DNA from: Ensifer sp. IC3342
GTDB lineage: Bacteria; Pseudomonadota; Alphaproteobacteria; Rhizobiales; Rhizobiaceae
Direction: 5' to 3'
Assembly: GCF_020193655.1 (NCBI RefSeq)
Contig: NZ_JADYVE010000001.1
Coordinates: 124,001-188,000, forward strand
DNA: 64,000 bases
In this document: in pieces, positions 30,427-40,943 of the stretch
Numbering within the stretch: position 1 is the stretch's first letter
Layout: the number at the start of each line of letters is the position of its first letter
The notes under the pieces: model-generated
Told to the model about the DNA's origin: nothing
The model's input: only the letters and a program-made list of their open reading frames with translations
Database searches by the model: none
Translations under genes and position numbers: made by a program

Positions 30427-30599
30427 ATGTTTGAGCTAATTTCGGCTCACAAAACAGGCAAGAAGACCAAATTCTTGCCGAAATTCGCGGTCAAGTCTTG
30501 GGAGGATAAGATCTTAGGCGCGCTCGTTCGCTGCCGCCGGAAACGGATTAAAGATCACGCGAAACTTAAAAAACAAGGCTTTACGCCTTGTTTTTTTTT
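30427..30599 (+). ncRNA. Candidate intergenic small RNA with intrinsic terminator
   Basis: A plus-strand segment between genes that all read minus. It contains a perfect hairpin GGCAAGAA (30457-30464), 7-base loop, TTCTTGCC (30472-30479), and ends in a textbook intrinsic terminator: AACAAGGC (30572-30579), loop TTTAC, GCCTTG then nine further T residues (30591-30599). No plus-strand gene lies upstream to use this terminator. A 69-codon frame starting at 30427 runs through the terminator stem and is not protein-like. The 5' end is approximate because no convincing promoter was found. Confidence 0.55.
30571..30599 (+). terminator. Strong intrinsic terminator, plus strand
   Basis: Stem AAACAAGGC/GCCTTGTTT with a 5-base loop and an uninterrupted T-run of eleven; it ends the small RNA candidate. 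Confidence 0.85.
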
Positions 30600-30861
30600 G
30601 CTTTTCACGATCTTCCCTTCACCGAAGCACTCTTGAAATATGTCAATTCTCTGGCTGTCAAGGCGAGAACTTTCCGGTGCCGCCGAGGTGCTGGCGCGAA
30701 TGCCGCCTGCGCCTCCTCGAAATGGCGAGAAGACAATTATCCGGCTGCAAATTCAGTGGTGGGCTTTTGCTCGATGGCACGATTTTTGCCCCCCGTTAGC
30801 GACCCAAGTGCCACAGAGTCCTTTGCAAGTCTGCGAGCTGCGCAGTAGGGGTGGCGGCCGC
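30600..30861. other. Gap downstream of the DUF1467 gene
   Basis: I see no gene, repeat or clear hairpin here. It separates the small-RNA terminator from the 3' end of the DUF1467 gene. Confidence 0.4.
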
Positions 30862-31131
30862 TCAGTAAAATTTCGGTGCGAAACGCGGGATGGAATCGAT
30901 CCCGTATCCCAGTTTGACCGAAACGACGTACCAACCGAGATGAATGACAACAGCGATGGCGGTCGTCAGCAGCACGACGCGCAGGGCGCGAAACCGCGCC
31001 GGAGCGCTTTCGACACTGCCGGGCACGACATCGTTTTCCTCCGCTTGCGTGCGCACTCCCAGCGGTAGAACGGCAAAGAGCGTGAGCCACCAGATGATGA
31101 AGTAGATGGCAAGGGTCGAAAAAACGGACAT
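30862..31131 (-). CDS. DUF1467 family small membrane protein
   Basis: An 89-residue protein with two predicted membrane spans, STLAIYFIIWWLTLFAVLPLG at the N-terminus and VVLLTTAIAVVIHLGWYVV towards the C-terminus, linked by an acidic loop (QAEENDVVPGSVESAP). This is the DUF1467 pattern, a conserved alphaproteobacterial membrane protein without known function, commonly found next to mce and proS. I chose the ATG at 31131 (MSVFSTLAIYF) rather than the TTG four codons upstream. Confidence 0.82.
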   Translation of the reverse strand: MSVFSTLAIYFIIWWLTLFAVLPLGVRTQAEENDVVPGSVESAPARFRALRVVLLTTAIAVVIHLGWYVVSVKLGYGIDSIPRFAPKFY

Positions 31132-31162
31132 TGCGGGTCTCAATTGTTATCGCTGGATGGAC

Positions 31163-31266
31163 CTGCAGCGCCGCGCGTCCTATCAGACGCGCAAAGGACG
31201 CCGTAGCACTTTGAATTGCTGCATGTTTTTATTCCTAAATCGAGTACGACTTAAGGAAACATGCAG
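31163..31266 (+). repeat. Rhizobial intergenic palindromic mosaic element, full copy 2
   Basis: The same two-part architecture and orientation as 2889-2991: CTGCAGCG/CGCCGTAG outer arms around GCGCGTCC/AGACGCGC, followed by TTTGAATTGCTGCATGTTTT and an imperfect second palindrome ending GGAAACATGCAG. It lies between the DUF1467 gene and mce. Confidence 0.85.
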
Positions 31267-31360
31267 TGGCGCCGGCACGTCGCAATTACCGCAAGGCCAT
31301 GGCGTCCGCCTTATAACGCCACTCAGTCCGACCGGCAAACAAATGGGCCGCGCCCGACTG

Positions 31361-31765
31361 TCACACCTCTTCCAGTTCGATCAATGTACCTTGAAAGTCT
31401 TTGGGGTGCAGGAACAGAACCGGCTTGCCATGGGCGCCGATCTTCGGCGTCCCATCGCCCAGCACCCGCGCGCCCGCCTCCTTCAACCGGTCGCGAGCCG
31501 CTATGATGTCCGCCACCTCATAACAGATGTGGTGCATGCCGCCTGCGGGGTTTTTCGCAAGGAAGGCGGCGATCGGGGATGCCTCGCCCAGCGGCTCCAG
31601 CAGTTCCACCTTCGTGTTCGGAAGCGTAACGAACACGACCGTGACACCGTGTTCGGGAAGCGCCTGCGGCTCGGTGACGTTCGCACCGAGCATCGAACGG
31701 TAGCCTTCAGCCGCCGCTGCCAAATCCGGCACGGCGATCGCCACGTGATTCACCCTTCCCAACAT
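31361..31765 (-). CDS. mce: Methylmalonyl-CoA epimerase
   Basis: A 134-residue VOC/glyoxalase-fold enzyme interconverting (2S)- and (2R)-methylmalonyl-CoA in the propionyl-CoA to succinyl-CoA pathway. MLGRVNHVAIAVPDLAAAAE at the N-terminus supplies the first metal histidine (H7); KVELLEPLGEASPI, GGMHHICYEVADI and the final GTLIELEEV supply the remaining ligands (E, H, E). I chose ATG 31765, with GGGAG about 8 bases upstream; an in-frame codon nine residues earlier is not needed. It follows rnj by 73 bases on the same strand. Confidence 0.93.
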   Translation of the reverse strand: MLGRVNHVAIAVPDLAAAAEGYRSMLGANVTEPQALPEHGVTVVFVTLPNTKVELLEPLGEASPIAAFLAKNPAGGMHHICYEVADIIAARDRLKEAGARVLGDGTPKIGAHGKPVLFLHPKDFQGTLIELEEV

Positions 31766-31838
31766 CGAATGCTCCCTTCCCACGAGGACCAAGGCCGAGG
31801 CTTCGCAGTGATTTATGTCGCGTCCTTAGACGAGGAAA

Positions 31839-33506
31839 TCAGACTTTGGTAACAAAGACCGTGACGACCGGCTTCTTGCCCCACACCTGATTGGCGGTGC
31901 TGCGCACGGCGCGGCGAACCGCTTCCTGCAACATGGCGAGATCCTTCCGCTTTGCCCGAGGGATGCTTTCCACCGCGCCGAGCACGGCGTCGTAGAGCGT
32001 ATCGCCCATATCCTCGCCCTCGTCATCGAACTCCGGAAGTCCAATCGGCACGACGACCGGATCGCCGAGGAAATCATAACGGTTGTCGAGCACGACATTG
32101 ACCGAGACGTGGCCAGCGAAGGAAAGCTTCCGCCGCTCGCCGATGCCCATCTCATCGAAGTCGCCGATCAGCGTTCCGTCCTTGTAGATGCGACCATGCG
32201 GTGCCTCGTCGATCACCTCCGCAGGGCCGGGCGCCAGACGCAGGATTTGACCATTGCGCAGCCGCGGCACACTGGCGATCCCGGAGTGCAGCGCCAGCTC
32301 CGCATGTGCCGTCAGGTGGGCTGCCTCGCCGTGGACCGGCACGACGATCTGCGGCTTGACCCACTGATACATCTGCTGCAGCTCGTTGCGCCGAGGATGG
32401 CCGGAAACATGCACCAGCGCCTCGCTGTCGGTAATGATGTGAATGCCCTGCTCGATCAGACCATTCTTGATATCGTTGATCGCCTTCTCGTTCCCTGGAA
32501 TGGTGCGCGACGAGAACACGATCGTGTCACCGGCGGAAAAGGCCACATTGCGCATCTCATCCCGGGCAATCTTGGCAAGTGCTGCCCGCGGCTCCCCTTG
32601 GCTACCAGTCAGGATCACGACGACCTTATCGCGTGGAATATAGCCGAACTCGTCCTCTGCGAGGAACGGCTTCAGCCCTTCCATCAGACCGAGATCCCTC
32701 GCCACGTCCACGACGCGCTTCATCGAACTGCCGAGCAGCAGAACCTCACGGCCCGCCGCCTCCGCCGCTTCGGCGACGGAGCGAATGCGGCCGACATTCG
32801 AAGAGAACGTCGTGATGCCGACACGACCCTCGGCATTCGCAATGATTTTGGCCAGACTTTCGGAAACCTGCTGTTCGGACGGCGAAACACCGTCGCGAAG
32901 TGCGTTGGTGGAATCGCAGACGAGCGCCAACACGCCCTCTTCGCCAACCTGGCGGAAACGCGCCTCGTCCGTGATCGGACCGAGCGACGGTTCGAGATCG
33001 ATCTTCCAGTCGCCGGTGTGCACGACGGTGCCGAGCGGCGTTTGGATGATGAGCGACATCGGCTCAGGGATCGAGTGGTTGACCCCGACCGCCTCAATGC
33101 TGAAGGGGCCGATATTGATCCGGTCTCCCTGCTTGAAGATCGTGACCGGAATTTCGCCGCGGCTCTTTTCGAAATCACGCTTCGCCTCGAGCATGCCGGC
33201 TGTGAAGGGCGAGGCATAGACCGGAACGTTGAGGCCCGGCCAAAGGTCGTTCAAGGCACCATAGTGGTCCTCATGCGCATGCGTAATGATGATCGCCTTC
33301 AGATTGCGGCGCTCTTCAGCGAGGAAGGCGATATCCGGCAGGACCAATTCGACGCCAGGCAGTTCCGGACCAGGAAAAGTCACGCCGCAATCGACCATGA
33401 TCCACTGGCGGTTGCCTGGCCGGCCATAGCCGTAAAGGCCGAGGTTCATGCCTATTTCGCCGACGCCGCCAAGCGGCAAGAACACTAGTTCTTCTTCCTG
33501 CGCCAT
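31839..33506 (-). CDS. rnj: Ribonuclease J
   Basis: A 555-residue metallo-beta-lactamase/beta-CASP ribonuclease with 5'-3' exonuclease and endonuclease activity in RNA maturation and turnover. It begins LVFLPLGGVGEIGMNLGLYGYG; the zinc motif is THAHEDHYGAL, followed by VVHTGDWKID, the beta-CASP region (VGITTFSSNVGRIRS, VVVILTGSQGEPRAALAKI), VHVSGHPRRNEL and VPVHGEAAHL. A C-terminal domain of about 100 residues follows. Many Rhizobiales have RNase J, and in Sinorhizobium it contributes to 23S rRNA 5'-end maturation. It is 25 bases downstream of birA, at the end of the nuo-birA array. Confidence 0.94.
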   Translation of the reverse strand: MAQEEELVFLPLGGVGEIGMNLGLYGYGRPGNRQWIMVDCGVTFPGPELPGVELVLPDIAFLAEERRNLKAIIITHAHEDHYGALNDLWPGLNVPVYASPFTAGMLEAKRDFEKSRGEIPVTIFKQGDRINIGPFSIEAVGVNHSIPEPMSLIIQTPLGTVVHTGDWKIDLEPSLGPITDEARFRQVGEEGVLALVCDSTNALRDGVSPSEQQVSESLAKIIANAEGRVGITTFSSNVGRIRSVAEAAEAAGREVLLLGSSMKRVVDVARDLGLMEGLKPFLAEDEFGYIPRDKVVVILTGSQGEPRAALAKIARDEMRNVAFSAGDTIVFSSRTIPGNEKAINDIKNGLIEQGIHIITDSEALVHVSGHPRRNELQQMYQWVKPQIVVPVHGEAAHLTAHAELALHSGIASVPRLRNGQILRLAPGPAEVIDEAPHGRIYKDGTLIGDFDEMGIGERRKLSFAGHVSVNVVLDNRYDFLGDPVVVPIGLPEFDDEGEDMGDTLYDAVLGAVESIPRAKRKDLAMLQEAVRRAVRSTANQVWGKKPVVTVFVTKV

Positions 33507-33531
33507 ATCGTTGCGCGCCCCTATTCTTCAA

Positions 33532-34296
33532 TCATCCAAAAAATACATCACCGGCGGCAATCGCCTGCGTGCCGGCGCCCGTGTCCAGCAACAACCGGCC
33601 ATCCTGATCAATACCGGCAAAGCGGCCCGAAAGCGACCGATCCGGCAGGTTGACGGTGATCGTTTCGCCGATCCCGCGCGCGGCCGCACGCCAAAGTTCG
33701 ATGATCTTAGCGATGCCCGCGCCGCGATCCCAGAGCGCGAGCATCTCGGCCACCGCGAGAAACAGGTGGGCAAACAGCTCTTCCGGCGACGCCGACGCTC
33801 CTTCAAGACGAAGAGACGTCGCGGGATAGAGCGCCCCCTCCGGCGCGACACCGACATTCACTCCGAAGCCGATGACCAGCGCCCGGCGGCCATCGGCAAG
33901 CTCTTCCCCCTCAAGAAGAATGCCGCAGACCTTCTTGCCATCAACGAGGATGTCGTTCGGCCACTTGATCTCAACCGGTGCTGCGGCCGGCGGCATCACC
34001 ATTCGGATCGCCCGATGCGCCGCTACCGCGACGGCAAGCGGCAGCGAATGCAGGTGGGCGATCGGCGCCGGATCGATGAGAAGCAGCGATGCGTAGAGAT
34101 TGCCGGGTTCGGAAACCCACGCTCGGCCACGACGGCCACGACCGCCCGTCTGACGCCCGGCAGTAATCCAGAGATTGCCCGGATCACCTTCCCGCGCCTT
34201 CTCCAGGCACTCGCTGTTGGTCGAGACGGTCTCGGCGAGCGCGACGTGCCGGAAGTCGTCAGGCGAAATCCGGCCGCCGCCCCTCCCGCCGGTCAA
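33532..34296 (-). CDS. birA: Biotin-protein ligase BirA, monofunctional
   Basis: A 254-residue biotin-[acetyl-CoA carboxylase] ligase attaching biotin to carboxylase carriers. The biotinyl-AMP loop [21 protein letters not shown], the catalytic [19 protein letters not shown] and VIGFGVNV are clear. There is no N-terminal helix-turn-helix, so unlike the E. coli protein it should not repress transcription. The best start is TTG at 34296, overlapping the nuoN stop by four bases (TTGA), which couples it to complex I genes. No good Shine-Dalgarno precedes the TTG, consistent with re-initiation after nuoN. Confidence 0.9.
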   Translation of the reverse strand: MTGGRGGGRISPDDFRHVALAETVSTNSECLEKAREGDPGNLWITAGRQTGGRGRRGRAWVSEPGNLYASLLLIDPAPIAHLHSLPLAVAVAAHRAIRMVMPPAAAPVEIKWPNDILVDGKKVCGILLEGEELADGRRALVIGFGVNVGVAPEGALYPATSLRLEGASASPEELFAHLFLAVAEMLALWDRGAGIAKIIELWRAAARGIGETITVNLPDRSLSGRFAGIDQDGRLLLDTGAGTQAIAAGDVFFG

Positions 34297-35738
34297 AAGA
34301 AGGTCCGGGCCGCAACTTCCGCGGCGCTTCCGAGCGGTCCGCCGATCAGCACGTATCCGAGAACGAACAGACCGGAGAGGCCGAAGACAAGGCGCAGTTC
34401 GCCGGCAGTGCGCGCGAATTCACCCTTGGCCTCATCGAACCACATGACCTTGATGACGCGCAGGTAATAATAGGCACCGACGACGGACGCGAGTACGCCG
34501 ATGATCGCGAGCGCGTAGAGATGCGCCTCGATTGCGGCGACGAACACGAAATACTTCGCGAAGAAACCTGCGAGCGGCGGGATGCCTGCCAGCGAGAACA
34601 TCAGGATCGTCAGAGCCGTCGCCATAAACGGATTGGTCTGCGAGAGCCCGGCGAGGTCATCGATATTCTCGACGTGCTCGCCTTCCTTGCGGCGCATGGC
34701 GAGAATGCAGGCGAAGGTGCCGAGCGTCATGATCATGTAGATCAGCATATAGAGGATCACGCCGCGCACGCCCGCCATCGAGCCAGCCGCAAGACCGACC
34801 AGTGCATAGCCCATGTGACCGATCGAGGAGTAGGCCATCAGCCGCTTGATGTTCCTCTGGCCGATTGCCGCGAAAGCGCCGAGCAGCATGGAAGCGATCG
34901 AAATGAAGACGACGATCTGCTGCCAATCGGCGACTACCGGTTCGAAGGCGTTGATGACGATGCGAACGAGGATCGACATCGCCGCGACCTTCGGCGCGGC
35001 TGCGAAGAAGGCGGTGACTGGGGTCGGTGCACCCTCATAGACGTCCGGCGTCCACATGTGGAACGGAACTGCGGAAATCTTGAAGGCGAGACCCGCGAGG
35101 ATGAAGACCAGGCCGAAAACGAGGCCCAGCGAGCGACCTTCCGTCGTCAGTGCCACGGCGATCTCGTCAAAGCCGGTATGACCGGTGAAGCCGTAGACGA
35201 GCGACATGCCGTAGAGCAGCATACCCGACGACAGGGCACCGAGAACGAAGTATTTCAACCCGGCTTCAGTCGAGCGGACGCTATCACGATTGATCGCAGC
35301 CACGACATAGAGCGCCAGCGACTGCAGCTCCAGCGACAGGTAGAGCGAGATGAGATCGTTGGCGGAGATCATCAGCAGCATGCCGAGGGTCGCCAGAACC
35401 AACAGCACCGGAAACTCGAAGCGATCGATCTGAGTCGAACGGGCATGGCCGACGGTCATCACCATCGCCGTAATCGAGCCGATCAGTGCCAGTACCTTCA
35501 TGAACTTGGCGAAGGGATCAGAAAGGAAGGCGCCGCCATAGGCCTCACCCTCGCCCGTCTTCAGGACGAGCCACAGCCCGGCAATGATCAGCAGTGCGAC
35601 AGCAAGTCCGGTTACGGTTGGCGTGGATGACCTTTCGCTCGAAAAGACACCAATCATCAACAGCACCATCGCGCCGGCCGCGAGGATCAGCTCGGGAACC
35701 GAGAGTTGCAGGCTTGCGAAGAGGGTTTCAGCAGTCAT
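34293..35738 (-). CDS. nuoN: NADH-quinone oxidoreductase subunit N
   Basis: A 481-residue antiporter-like proton-pumping membrane subunit of complex I, last of the canonical nuo genes. About 14 hydrophobic helices are seen. Family hallmarks are [54 protein letters not shown] (the conserved lysine region) and [16 protein letters not shown]. Its stop overlaps birA. Gap to nuoM: 19 bases. Confidence 0.96.
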   Translation of the reverse strand: MTAETLFASLQLSVPELILAAGAMVLLMIGVFSSERSSTPTVTGLAVALLIIAGLWLVLKTGEGEAYGGAFLSDPFAKFMKVLALIGSITAMVMTVGHARSTQIDRFEFPVLLVLATLGMLLMISANDLISLYLSLELQSLALYVVAAINRDSVRSTEAGLKYFVLGALSSGMLLYGMSLVYGFTGHTGFDEIAVALTTEGRSLGLVFGLVFILAGLAFKISAVPFHMWTPDVYEGAPTPVTAFFAAAPKVAAMSILVRIVINAFEPVVADWQQIVVFISIASMLLGAFAAIGQRNIKRLMAYSSIGHMGYALVGLAAGSMAGVRGVILYMLIYMIMTLGTFACILAMRRKEGEHVENIDDLAGLSQTNPFMATALTILMFSLAGIPPLAGFFAKYFVFVAAIEAHLYALAIIGVLASVVGAYYYLRVIKVMWFDEAKGEFARTAGELRLVFGLSGLFVLGYVLIGGPLGSAAEVAARTFF

Positions 35739-35757
35739 GTCCAGTCACGTCCTGTGG

Positions 35758-37269
35758 TCATTGCACCGAAAGCGCAACGTCTTGCGCTGCCTGCAGGGCT
35801 GCGGAGTAGTTGTTGACGAGCAGATCCACGGAGGCCGCGGTCGCATCGAAGACCGGTGCCGGATACACACCGAAGAAGATCGTCAGGATCACCAGCGGAT
35901 AGAGGATAAGCTTCTCGCGTGCCGATAGATCAAGGAGCGCCTTCAGGCTTTCCTTCTCAAGCGCACCGAAAATCACGCGGCGATAGACCCAAAGAGCATA
36001 GGCCGCGGAGAGGATGACGCCGCTGGTCGCGAACAAGGCGACCCAAGTATTGGCGCGGAAGGCCCCCACCAGCGTCAGCACTTCGCCGACGAAACCCGAG
36101 GTTCCGGGAAGGCCGACATTCGCCATCGTGAAGACCATGAAGGCGACCGCGTATTTAGGCATGTTGTTGACGAGGCCGCCATAGGCCGCGATCTCGCGGG
36201 TGTGCAGGCGGTCGTAGACGACGCCGACGCAAAGGAAGAGAGCGCCCGAGACGACGCCGTGCGACAGCATCTGGAAGATGGCGCCCTGCACGCCCTGCGT
36301 ATTGGCGGCAAACGTGCCCATCGTCACGTAGCCCATGTGCGCCACCGACGAATAGGCGATCAGTTTCTTGATGTCCGTCTGCATCATCGCCACCAGCGAG
36401 GTGTAGATGATCGCGATGATCGACAGCGTGAAGACGAACGGCGCGAAATAATCCGAAGCGAGCGGGAACATCGGCAGCGAGAAGCGCAGAAAGCCGTAGC
36501 CGCCGAGCTTCAAGAGGATGCCGGCCAGAATGACCGAACCGGCGGTCGGGGCCTGAACGTGCGCGTCCGGAAGCCAGGTGTGAACCGGCCACATCGGCAT
36601 CTTCACCGCGAAAGAGGCGAAGAAGGCGAGCCACAGCCAGGTCTGCATCCCGCGCGGGAACTTGTAGGTGAGCAGTTCGGTAATGTCGGTCGTGCCGGCC
36701 TGCCAGTACATCGCCATGATGGCGAGCAGCATCAGCACCGAGCCCAACAGCGTGTAGAGGAAGAACTTGTAGCTCGCATAGACGCGATCCCGGCCGCCCC
36801 AGACGCCGATGATGATGAACATCGGAATGAGGCCCGCTTCGAAGAACACGTAGAAGAGCACGATGTCGAGCGAGACGAAGACGCCGAGCATCAGCGTTTC
36901 CAGGATCAGAAACGCAATCATGTATTCCTTCAGGCGCTTTTCGATCGTCAGCCAGCTCGCCAGCACGCAGAACGGCATCAAGAGCGCGGTCAGCGGCACG
37001 AACAGCACGGAAATGCCATCGATGCCCAGATGATAGGAAATGCCGGTGCCGAGCCACTCGCGCTTCTCAACCATCTGGAAGCCCGGGTTCGATGGATCAA
37101 ACTGGTACCAGATGTAGAGCGAGACGGCGAAAGTGAAGATCGTCGTCAGCAGCGATACGTTCAGGATGTTCCGGCGGCCGTAGACGCTGTCTTCCCTTGT
37201 CAGCAAGAGAAGCAGTACGCCGACGAGCGGCATGAAGGTGACCGCGGAAAGTACGGGCCAATCGGTCAT
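35758..37269 (-). CDS. nuoM: NADH-quinone oxidoreductase subunit M
   Basis: A 503-residue proton-pumping subunit. [36 protein letters not shown], the TM5-region glutamate, [20 protein letters not shown] and [18 protein letters not shown] are diagnostic. I chose ATG 37269 ([12 protein letters not shown]), whose A is also the last base of the nuoL stop (TGATG), rather than an in-frame codon 27 bases upstream. Confidence 0.96.
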   Translation of the reverse strand: MTDWPVLSAVTFMPLVGVLLLLLTREDSVYGRRNILNVSLLTTIFTFAVSLYIWYQFDPSNPGFQMVEKREWLGTGISYHLGIDGISVLFVPLTALLMPFCVLASWLTIEKRLKEYMIAFLILETLMLGVFVSLDIVLFYVFFEAGLIPMFIIIGVWGGRDRVYASYKFFLYTLLGSVLMLLAIMAMYWQAGTTDITELLTYKFPRGMQTWLWLAFFASFAVKMPMWPVHTWLPDAHVQAPTAGSVILAGILLKLGGYGFLRFSLPMFPLASDYFAPFVFTLSIIAIIYTSLVAMMQTDIKKLIAYSSVAHMGYVTMGTFAANTQGVQGAIFQMLSHGVVSGALFLCVGVVYDRLHTREIAAYGGLVNNMPKYAVAFMVFTMANVGLPGTSGFVGEVLTLVGAFRANTWVALFATSGVILSAAYALWVYRRVIFGALEKESLKALLDLSAREKLILYPLVILTIFFGVYPAPVFDATAASVDLLVNNYSAALQAAQDVALSVQ

Positions 37270-39284
37270 CAGAAGGAACTCCCGAGCATCATCCATGTAA
37301 CGAGCGCAGCGATGCCGATCAGCATGGCGAACGCGTAGTGATAAAGGTAACCGGTCTGCATCCGCACGACGCGATCGGTCACATCGAGGACACGCGCAGC
37401 GACGCCATTCGGACCGAAGCCATCGATCACCCGGCCGTCACCCTCCTTCCAGAGGAAGGTGCCGAGGCGCTTGGCAGTACGGACGAACAGGAAGTCGTAG
37501 AGCTCGTCGAAGTACCACTTGTTGAGCAGGAACTGGTAGAGACCGCGGTGCTGGTTGGCGAGATACTTCGGCGTCTCCGGCGAGCGGATGTACATGTACC
37601 AGGCGGTGTAGAGGCCGAGCGCCATGGCCACGAACGGGCTCCACCGCACCCACAGCGGAACGTGGTGGTATTCCTCGAGAATCTCATTCTCCGGCAGCGT
37701 GAAGAGCGAACCCTGCCAGAACTCGACGTAGTGATGGCCGAAGAAATAGTCGTGGAACAAGAAGCCCGCCAAGAGCGCGCCGGCGGCCAGGATGTAGAGC
37801 GGCACCAGCATCACCTGCGGCGATTCATGGACGTGATGCATGACGTCCGACGAAGCCCGCGGCCTACCGTGGAAGGTCATGAAGGTCAGGCGCCACGAAT
37901 AGAAGCTCGTGAACAGAGCGGCGATTACCAGAAGGATAAAGGCGAAGCCGGAGACGGCACCGTGCGAGGCAAACGTGGACTCGATGATCGCGTCCTTCGA
38001 GAAGAAGCCGGCCGTGCCGATAACGGTTCCCGGGATCCCAACGCCGGTGAGCGCGATCGTGCCGATGAACATCATCCAGTAGGTGACCGGGATGTGCGTG
38101 CGCAAGCCGCCCATGTAGCGCATGTCCTGCTCGCCATCGACGGCGTGGATCACCGAACCGGCACCAAGGAACAGGAGCGCCTTGAAGAAGGCGTGCGTGA
38201 AAAGGTGGAAGATGGCGGCGCCATACGCACCGACGCCAAGTGCCACGAACATGTAGCCGAGCTGAGAGCAGGTCGAATAGGCGATGACGCGCTTGATGTC
38301 GTTCTGCACGAGGCCGACGGTCGCGGCGAAGAAGGCGGTGATCGCACCGATCAGCGTAACGACGGTCAGCGCATCCGGCGAGAGTTCGAACAGGGGCGAC
38401 ATGCGGGCGACGAGGAAGACGCCGGCGGTGACCATGGTTGCGGCATGGATGAGGGCCGACACCGGCGTCGGGCCTTCCATGGCGTCCGGCAGCCAGGTGT
38501 GCAGCAGGAACTGCGCCGACTTGCCCATCGCGCCCATGAAGAGCAGCAGGCAGGCCGCCGTCAGGGCGTGCGCTTTGTCGAGCTGCATGCCGAAGAGATT
38601 GATGACTGCCTCTCCTGCACCCGCCCCGGCTGCCGCTGCCGCGGCACCTTCAGCCGGCAGATAGCTCTGCGCGGCGGCAAAAACGGTCTCGAGGTTGATC
38701 GAGCCGAAAAGGACGAAGACCAAGAAGATGCCGAGCGAGAAGCCGAAGTCGCCGACGCGGTTGACGATGAAGGCCTTGATCGCCGCAGCGTTGGCCGAAG
38801 GCTTCTTGTACCAGAAGCCGATCAGCAGATAGGACGCAAGGCCCACGCCTTCCCAGCCGAAGAACATCTGCAAGAGGTTGTCGGCAGTCACCAGCATCAG
38901 CATCGCGAAGGTGAAGAGCGACAGATAGGCGAAGAAGCGCGGACGGTTCGGATCGTGGTGCATGTATCCAATCGAATAGACGTGCACCAGCGACGAAACC
39001 GTATTCACGACGACGAACATGACGGCCGTCAGCGTGTCGACGCGGAAAGCCCATTCGACATCGAAGCCACCGGACTGGATCCAGCGCAATACCGAAACCT
39101 TGATCATTTCTTCTTCGCCAAGCGCGACGTTGAAGAAAACGAGCCAAGAGAGCGCGAGCGCGATGAGCATCAGCCCGCTGGTCACGTATTCGGATGCTTT
39201 GGCACCGATCTGCGTGCCGAGGAGGCCGGCGATCAGGAAGCCGATCAGAGGCAGAAAGACGATAGCCTTGATGATGGTGTCCAT
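37269..39284 (-). CDS. nuoL: NADH-quinone oxidoreductase subunit L
   Basis: The largest antiporter-like membrane subunit (671 residues) with the long lateral helix at the C-terminal side. [61 protein letters not shown] and [20 protein letters not shown] identify it. A short Ala/Gly-rich insertion ([15 protein letters not shown]) lies in the loop before the [10 protein letters not shown] segment. It sits 7 bases after nuoK and overlaps nuoM by one base. Confidence 0.96.
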   Translation of the reverse strand: MDTIIKAIVFLPLIGFLIAGLLGTQIGAKASEYVTSGLMLIALALSWLVFFNVALGEEEMIKVSVLRWIQSGGFDVEWAFRVDTLTAVMFVVVNTVSSLVHVYSIGYMHHDPNRPRFFAYLSLFTFAMLMLVTADNLLQMFFGWEGVGLASYLLIGFWYKKPSANAAAIKAFIVNRVGDFGFSLGIFLVFVLFGSINLETVFAAAQSYLPAEGAAAAAAGAGAGEAVINLFGMQLDKAHALTAACLLLFMGAMGKSAQFLLHTWLPDAMEGPTPVSALIHAATMVTAGVFLVARMSPLFELSPDALTVVTLIGAITAFFAATVGLVQNDIKRVIAYSTCSQLGYMFVALGVGAYGAAIFHLFTHAFFKALLFLGAGSVIHAVDGEQDMRYMGGLRTHIPVTYWMMFIGTIALTGVGIPGTVIGTAGFFSKDAIIESTFASHGAVSGFAFILLVIAALFTSFYSWRLTFMTFHGRPRASSDVMHHVHESPQVMLVPLYILAAGALLAGFLFHDYFFGHHYVEFWQGSLFTLPENEILEEYHHVPLWVRWSPFVAMALGLYTAWYMYIRSPETPKYLANQHRGLYQFLLNKWYFDELYDFLFVRTAKRLGTFLWKEGDGRVIDGFGPNGVAARVLDVTDRVVRMQTGYLYHYAFAMLIGIAALVTWMMLGSSF

Positions 39285-39291
39285 AGCCCTG

Positions 39292-39600
39292 TCAGCCCTT
39301 CATCGTGTTGATGTCTTCGACGTCGATCGAGCCGCGGTTGCGATAGAAGACGACGAGAATTGCAAGTCCGATGGCCGCTTCGGCGGCCGCCACCGTCAGA
39401 ATGAACAGCGCGAAGACCTGGCCGGTGATGTCATTCAGGAAGGCCGAGAAGGCCACCATGTTGATGTTGACCGCGAGCAGGATGAGCTCGACCGACATCA
39501 GGATGATGATGACGTTCTTCCGATTGAGGAAGATGCCGAAGACGCCGAACGTGAATAGAATGGCGCTAACGGTCAGATAGTGGGAAATTCCGATTTCCAT
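39292..39600 (-). CDS. nuoK: NADH-quinone oxidoreductase subunit K
   Basis: A 102-residue three-helix membrane subunit (MrpC-like). The family pattern [20 protein letters not shown], then [20 protein letters not shown] (carrying the essential membrane glutamate) and [20 protein letters not shown] (second glutamate) is intact. It lies between nuoJ (27 bases away) and nuoL. Confidence 0.96.
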   Translation of the reverse strand: MEIGISHYLTVSAILFTFGVFGIFLNRKNVIIILMSVELILLAVNINMVAFSAFLNDITGQVFALFILTVAAAEAAIGLAILVVFYRNRGSIDVEDINTMKG

Positions 39601-39627
39601 GCGTTTAATCCTCGACCTAGCGTCCGA

Positions 39628-40242
39628 TTAGATGCCCTGTCCCGGCTTGACCGTGATCACCTCGACGGCGGTTTCGGGTGCGCGGGCGACCTGCCGCGGA
39701 ATGCTTTGGCGCTTGATGTTCTCGCGGTGGCGCAGCGTCAGCACGATGGCGCCGATCATGGCGACAAGCAGCACGAGCCCCGCGATCTGGAAGAAGTAGA
39801 TGTAATGGGTGTAGAGAACGTCGCCGAGTGCGGCCGTATTGGTCCGCTCGGTTACCGGCGGGATCGGCATCGCGATACCCTTGGCGATTTCCGGCGAGAA
39901 CGTCGAGCCGCCCACGACGATGATGAGCTCGGCCGCAAGGATCAACCCGATCAGCGCGCCGATCGGCGCATATTCAAGCACACCTGCGCGCAACTCCGCG
40001 AAATCGATGTCGAGCATCATGACGACGAACAGGAACAGCACCGCCACCGCGCCGACATAGACGACGAGCAGGATCATTGCGAGGAACTCGGCCCCCGTCA
40101 GCAGGAACAGCCCCGCCGCGTTGAAGAAGGTCAGGATCAGGAACAGAACCGAATAAACCGGGTTCTTCGATGCAATGACCATGAATGCCGATGCCACCGC
40201 AATGAAGGCAAAGAGATAGAAAAAAAGAACCTGCAGACCCAT
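39628..40242 (-). CDS. nuoJ: NADH-quinone oxidoreductase subunit J
   Basis: A 204-residue membrane subunit with about five spans. MGLQVLFFYLFAFIAVASAF, NPVYSVLFLILTFFNAAGLF and LLVVYVGAVAVLFLFVVMML (the pi-bulge TM3 region with the conserved tyrosine) mark NuoJ. I chose ATG 40242 because the upstream open frame (to 40311) adds non-conserved residues. The 145-base gap to nuoI is the longest in the distal part of the operon. Confidence 0.95.
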   Translation of the reverse strand: MGLQVLFFYLFAFIAVASAFMVIASKNPVYSVLFLILTFFNAAGLFLLTGAEFLAMILLVVYVGAVAVLFLFVVMMLDIDFAELRAGVLEYAPIGALIGLILAAELIIVVGGSTFSPEIAKGIAMPIPPVTERTNTAALGDVLYTHYIYFFQIAGLVLLVAMIGAIVLTLRHRENIKRQSIPRQVARAPETAVEVITVKPGQGI

Positions 40243-40387
40243 GATCGGTGCCTTTTTCGTCTTGCTCGGCGTGAAGGCGCCTGCCCCCACTCCACGGGCA
40301 ATGCCGGACACGGTCCGGCCAAATGCCCAGTATCTGTTTCACATGCACCGCTCTTGAGCGGCGCGATACAGCGACACGCAGATAGCC

Positions 40388-40882
40388 TCAGCGGTAGGGC
40401 GAGTCCATCGCGATATTGCGTGCGATTTCCCGTTCCCACCGGTCGCCGTTGGCGAGGAGCTTTTCCTTGTCGTAGTAAAGCTCTTCGCGCGTTTCGGTGG
40501 CGAATTCGAAGTTCGGTCCTTCGACGATGGCGTCGACCGGACAAGCTTCCTGACAGAACCCGCAATAGATGCACTTCACCATGTCGATGTCATAACGAAC
40601 CGTGCGGCGCGTGCCGTCGTTGCGGCGCGGGCCGGCCTCGATGGTGATTGCCTGGGCAGGACAGATCGCCTCGCAAAGCTTGCAGGCGATGCAGCGCTCT
40701 TCCCCGTTCGGATAACGGCGAAGCGCGTGCTCGCCGCGGAAACGCGGGCTGACCGGCCCCTTTTCGAAGGGATAGTTCACCGTCGCCTTCGGCGTGAAGA
40801 AATAGCGCATGGACAAGAAGAACGCGCCGACGAATTCCTTGAGGAACAGCGAGTTGACGGCTTGCGAGAGACCGGCCATCAT
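40388..40882 (-). CDS. nuoI: NADH-quinone oxidoreductase subunit I (two 4Fe-4S clusters)
   Basis: A 164-residue ferredoxin-like subunit carrying clusters N6a and N6b on the route to quinone. The cysteines are C64, C67, C70, C74 ([14 protein letters not shown]) and C104, C107, C110, C114 ([14 protein letters not shown]). A GGAGG lies 3 bases before the first ATG and 6 before the second (ATGATG), so translation may start one codon later than given. Confidence 0.96.
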   Translation of the reverse strand: MMAGLSQAVNSLFLKEFVGAFFLSMRYFFTPKATVNYPFEKGPVSPRFRGEHALRRYPNGEERCIACKLCEAICPAQAITIEAGPRRNDGTRRTVRYDIDMVKCIYCGFCQEACPVDAIVEGPNFEFATETREELYYDKEKLLANGDRWEREIARNIAMDSPYR

Positions 40883-40943
40883 TTACCTCCAAACTTGCCG
40901 GCCTCAGAGACGCCGGCGGTATGCAGCGAAGCTCGTGCGGACA

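Noticed and set aside
30427-30636. 69-codon plus-strand frame
   Set aside because: It runs through a textbook intrinsic terminator, so it is better explained as part of a small RNA.
37338-39311. 657-codon plus-strand frame opposite nuoL
   Set aside because: His/Arg/Glu-rich antisense shadow of a GC-rich coding gene; similar long shadows lie opposite dnaE, topA and lon.
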